64,000 nucleotides of DNA. Source: Bin22 sp965207275. GTDB lineage: Bacteria; Chloroflexota; Dehalococcoidia; Lucifugimonadales; UBA3495. Below the pieces are notes generated by a model. It ran no database searches. It was not told where the DNA came from and saw only the letters and a list, made by a program, of their open reading frames with translations. Of the stretch, positions 61,788 to 64,000 are shown in pieces. The translations under genes and the position numbers were made by a program. The stretch lies in contig CBDBMH010000001.1 in assembly GCA_965207275.1 (NCBI GenBank), positions 868,001 to 932,000 on the forward strand, in the 5' to 3' direction. Numbering within the stretch: position 1 is the first letter of the stretch; every line of letters starts with the position of its first letter.

Positions 61788-63095
61788 CTAATCCTCAATG
61801 CGCAGCAGGCTGTTGATTTCCTGCACAACCTCCAGGTTGGCCGCCAGTTCCAGGGCTTTCTGAACCCATAGCTCCCTGGCGGGGTGAGTGGTAATGACGA
61901 TCTCCGCCGTCTGAGCCTCGGGGTTGGCGTCCTTCTGCAGCACCGATGCAATGCTTATGCTCTGCTCGCCCAGGATGCGGGCTATCTGCGCCAGAACCCC
62001 GGGACGGTCGGCAATATTCAGCCGCAGGAAGTATTGGCATTCCAGGTCGTCGATGGAGCGGATGCCGCCCGAATCCTCCGGTTCTATCGAAGGCAGGCGG
62101 CTGTACCCGGCGCCCAGGTTGCGGGCAATCTCTATCAGATCTCCCACCACGGCGCTGGTGGTGGGGCCGCGACCGGCGCCCCGGCCGTGAATCAGCACCC
62201 TGCCGCACAGGCTGCCCTCCACTTCCACCGCATTATACACCCCATCTACCTTGGCTAGCATATTTTCCTGGGGGACCAGCGCCGGATACACCCGAGCCTG
62301 GATACCGCCCTCTTCCCAGGTGGCGATGGCCAGGGACTTGATGGCGTAGCCCAGTTCGTGGGCGTACCGGAAGTCCTGGGGCTGCAGGCGGGTGATGCCC
62401 TCCCGGTGGATGCTTTCCGGCGGAACGCGTCGGTGGAATGCCAGCCCCGCCAGGATGGACAGCTTGTAGACGGCGTCGTAACCCTCGATGTCGTTGGTGG
62501 GGTCGGCCTCGGCGTAACCCCGTTCCTGGGCTTCAGCCAGGGCCACCGCAAAATCCGTGTGGTCGTTGGCCATGCGGGTAAGAATATAGTTGGTGGTGCC
62601 GTTGATAATGCTGCGCACCGACCGGAAGCGGTTGGCGGCCAGTTCCTTGACCAGGCAGCCGATGATGGGAATTCCGCCGCCCACGCTGGCTTCGTACAGC
62701 AGGTTGACGTTGTGCCGCTGGGCCAGGGAGAGGAGGTCCGGCCCCTGCTTGGCCATAACCTCCTTGTTGGCGGTGACCACGTGCTTGCCCGCTTTCAGTG
62801 CGTCCTGCAGGTATTGGGCCGACGGACTTTCACCGCCGATCACCTCCACCACCAGGGAAATTTCGGGGTCGGCCAGGATGTCTTCAGGGTTGGTTGTGAG
62901 GACACCGTCGGGAAGCTGAACGTCCCGCGGCCTGGAAGGGTCGCGGACCAGTACCTTTTTCAGGTTTACCGGGCGGCCCGTTTGGGCGGTTATGGCCTCG
63001 GGCTGTTCCAGCAGGGCCGCGGCCACACCGCCGCCCACCACACCCAGGCCCATCAGGCCAACGTTGATCGCGTTATTGTCGGATAAATCACTCAT
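61788..63095 (-). CDS. hom: Homoserine dehydrogenase
   Basis: The enzyme reduces aspartate semialdehyde to homoserine in threonine/methionine synthesis. The 435-residue protein has the Rossmann motif INVGLMGLGVVGGGVAAALL near 9-28, VVTANKE near 105, the catalytic region ADPTNDIEGYDAVYKLSILA near 200-219, GRGAGRGPTTSAVVGD, and a C-terminal ACT domain (from about 350, DRPGVLAQIARILGE) for feedback by threonine. ATG 63095 is chosen; a longer frame to 63179 is poorly supported. Confidence 0.95.
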   Translation of the reverse strand: MSDLSDNNAINVGLMGLGVVGGGVAAALLEQPEAITAQTGRPVNLKKVLVRDPSRPRDVQLPDGVLTTNPEDILADPEISLVVEVIGGESPSAQYLQDALKAGKHVVTANKEVMAKQGPDLLSLAQRHNVNLLYEASVGGGIPIIGCLVKELAANRFRSVRSIINGTTNYILTRMANDHTDFAVALAEAQERGYAEADPTNDIEGYDAVYKLSILAGLAFHRRVPPESIHREGITRLQPQDFRYAHELGYAIKSLAIATWEEGGIQARVYPALVPQENMLAKVDGVYNAVEVEGSLCGRVLIHGRGAGRGPTTSAVVGDLIEIARNLGAGYSRLPSIEPEDSGGIRSIDDLECQYFLRLNIADRPGVLAQIARILGEQSISIASVLQKDANPEAQTAEIVITTHPARELWVQKALELAANLEVVQEINSLLRIED

Positions 63096-63182
63096 ATATC
63101 GTCTAGGGGCTATTCCGTAGCTGGATCTGGCCGGCGCTACCGAAGTTCCTTCTTCCTCGCCGGGGGAAGGAACCTGCATCGT

Positions 63183-64000
63183 TTAGGGGAAACCGGGGCC
63201 GCCCACCGGCGGGCCCTGGGGTATCCGCGGCGCCGATAGCTGCACCTGGTCGGCAACCCAGGCATATACCTCGCTGTTGAAATTGATGGTCAGCCATTCC
63301 TCGTCCGAGCCACGGGAAATCTGGTCTCCAAACCACTCTTCCGTTCTTTGCTGCGACAGCTTGTTGCGCATGGTCAACTCCCGCCGCACGGACGCGCGCT
63401 CTTCATCCGACATGCTGTTGAAGGTTGCCTCGTCCATATCTGCCAGGTGCTGGAAGCCCCTCAGCGGCTGTACCTGGGGACCGGAAATCTTGTGGATGAT
63501 GTACACCCCTTCCTGGGAAAAATAGGGGTCGCTGATCTCCCCTGCCGGCAGGGCTACCTCGCCCCGGTCCGGGTTGCCGTAAAGGATGTCATCCAGTTCC
63601 GGGAAGGCTCCCTGGGGCACCCAGCCAACGTAGCCGTCACGGTCGGCGAAACCGTCGGGAACGCTCACCTCCGACGCCACTGTAGCGAATTCCTCCCTCT
63701 CCAGGCGGTTGTGGACCTCCTGAGGGTCGGCGGGGCCGTCCTGCTCCAGGCGCATCCAGGCAACCTCCACCTGCTCCAATTCCTGGGGAATGCCGGTGTC
63801 AATCAGCAGGGAAAGCTGGCGGCGCAGCAGTTCCTCCTCCACCAGGCGGCGGTACTCGTCCTCCGACAGCTTGGTGGATGTGAGGAAGGTGGTAAGGGCG
63901 TTTTGGTACTCCTGGTCAAGCTGGCCCTCATCCACAATCTGGCCCTCCGGGGGAATGGGCCGGAAGCGGCGGCGAAGTTCCTCGTCAATGTCGCCGTCGG
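63183..64000 (-). CDS. SurA/PpiC-type peptidyl-prolyl isomerase (start outside window)
   Basis: The frame is open to the right edge of the window, so the start is missing. The visible 272 codons contain a helical SurA-N-like region (EGQIVDEGQLDQEYQNAL). A parvulin-like domain follows (EEFATVASEVS, DGYVGWVPQGAFPELDDILY, ISDPYFSQEGVYIIHKISG), and a C-terminal helical tail with a Pro/Gly-rich end. It should help fold exported proteins. It lies 87 bp upstream of the hom start on the same strand. Confidence 0.85.
   Translation of the reverse strand, partial: DGDIDEELRRRFRPIPPEGQIVDEGQLDQEYQNALTTFLTSTKLSEDEYRRLVEEELLRRQLSLLIDTGIPQELEQVEVAWMRLEQDGPADPQEVHNRLEREEFATVASEVSVPDGFADRDGYVGWVPQGAFPELDDILYGNPDRGEVALPAGEISDPYFSQEGVYIIHKISGPQVQPLRGFQHLADMDEATFNSMSDEERASVRRELTMRNKLSQQRTEEWFGDQISRGSDEEWLTINFNSEVYAWVADQVQLSAPRIPQGPPVGGPGFP

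Noticed and set aside
1..64000. tRNA, rRNA, riboswitch or prophage genes
   Set aside because: I saw no cloverleaf, rRNA-like sequence, known riboswitch core or phage structural gene. A covariance-model search would be decisive.

Overview
The window is a GC-rich bacterial chromosome fragment. Gene content suggests a Chloroflexota genome of the Dehalococcoidia/SAR202 type, though this is an inference from content and not from a phylogenetic marker. It has repeated families of catabolic enzymes (two fumarylacetoacetate-hydrolase-like proteins, a MaoC-like hydratase, MmgE/PrpD, amidohydrolases, SDRs, an EthD protein, a P450), several Uma2 nucleases, small toxin-antitoxin pairs and many short dispersed palindromes. 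No rRNA, tRNA, CRISPR array or prophage was recognised.

Layout. 1-5.1 kb: a Fic protein running in from the left, a complete IS1380-family element (1499-3388, 24-bp inverted repeats, 5-bp target duplication), then a cytochrome P450 with its single-cluster ferredoxin. 5.2-9.7 kb: a copper nitrite reductase with a good promoter, an amidohydrolase, a small membrane protein and a MmgE/PrpD protein. 9.9-11.8 kb: a DUF3467-like protein, two tandem retropepsin-like proteins and an unknown. 12.2-15.8 kb (minus): ispG, a FitAB/VapBC-type pair and proS in one tight run. 16.3-20 kb: FKBP isomerase, HigBA, SDR, Uma2, FAH protein and a strong bidirectional terminator. 20-24 kb: a coiled-coil protein, a multi-pass membrane protein and a methyltransferase. 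24.5-29.5 kb (minus): glcD-glcE-(membrane protein)-glcF.

29.8-38.2 kb is the accessory segment: an antitoxin with a frameshifted PIN toxin, a 982-residue MmeI-like nuclease-methyltransferase, an unknown, a nucleoside deoxyribosyltransferase-like protein, an MFS transporter and a solitary DNA methyltransferase. Nested palindromic repeats separate them. 38.2-46 kb: MaoC-like protein, Uma2, aminotransferase, TfoX-N protein, YtxH protein, SDR, NmrA-like protein and a BNR propeller. 46.3-48 kb (minus): two methyltransferases that match glycine/sarcosine and sarcosine/dimethylglycine N-methyltransferases, so the cell probably makes glycine betaine from glycine. 48-57.4 kb: FAH protein, dihydropyrimidinase-like enzyme, MsrA, EthD, DUF885 peptidase, PIG-L protein, arylsulfotransferase-like protein and DUF502. 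57.6-64 kb (minus): PpiC/SurA-like protein (cut by the window edge), hom, thrC, folE, a GNAT protein and a GT4 glycosyltransferase.

Points most worth following: (i) the transposase leader can fold into a near-perfect three-way junction that hides its ribosome-binding site; (ii) the betaine-synthesis pair; (iii) a toxin-antitoxin pair lodged between ispG and proS; (iv) tandem retropepsin-like proteins; (v) two 90-bp REP doublets of identical length and a nested GTCCGCC/GGCGGAC mini-palindrome that sits inside larger repeats; (vi) the MmeI-like single-chain enzyme beside a broken PIN toxin.
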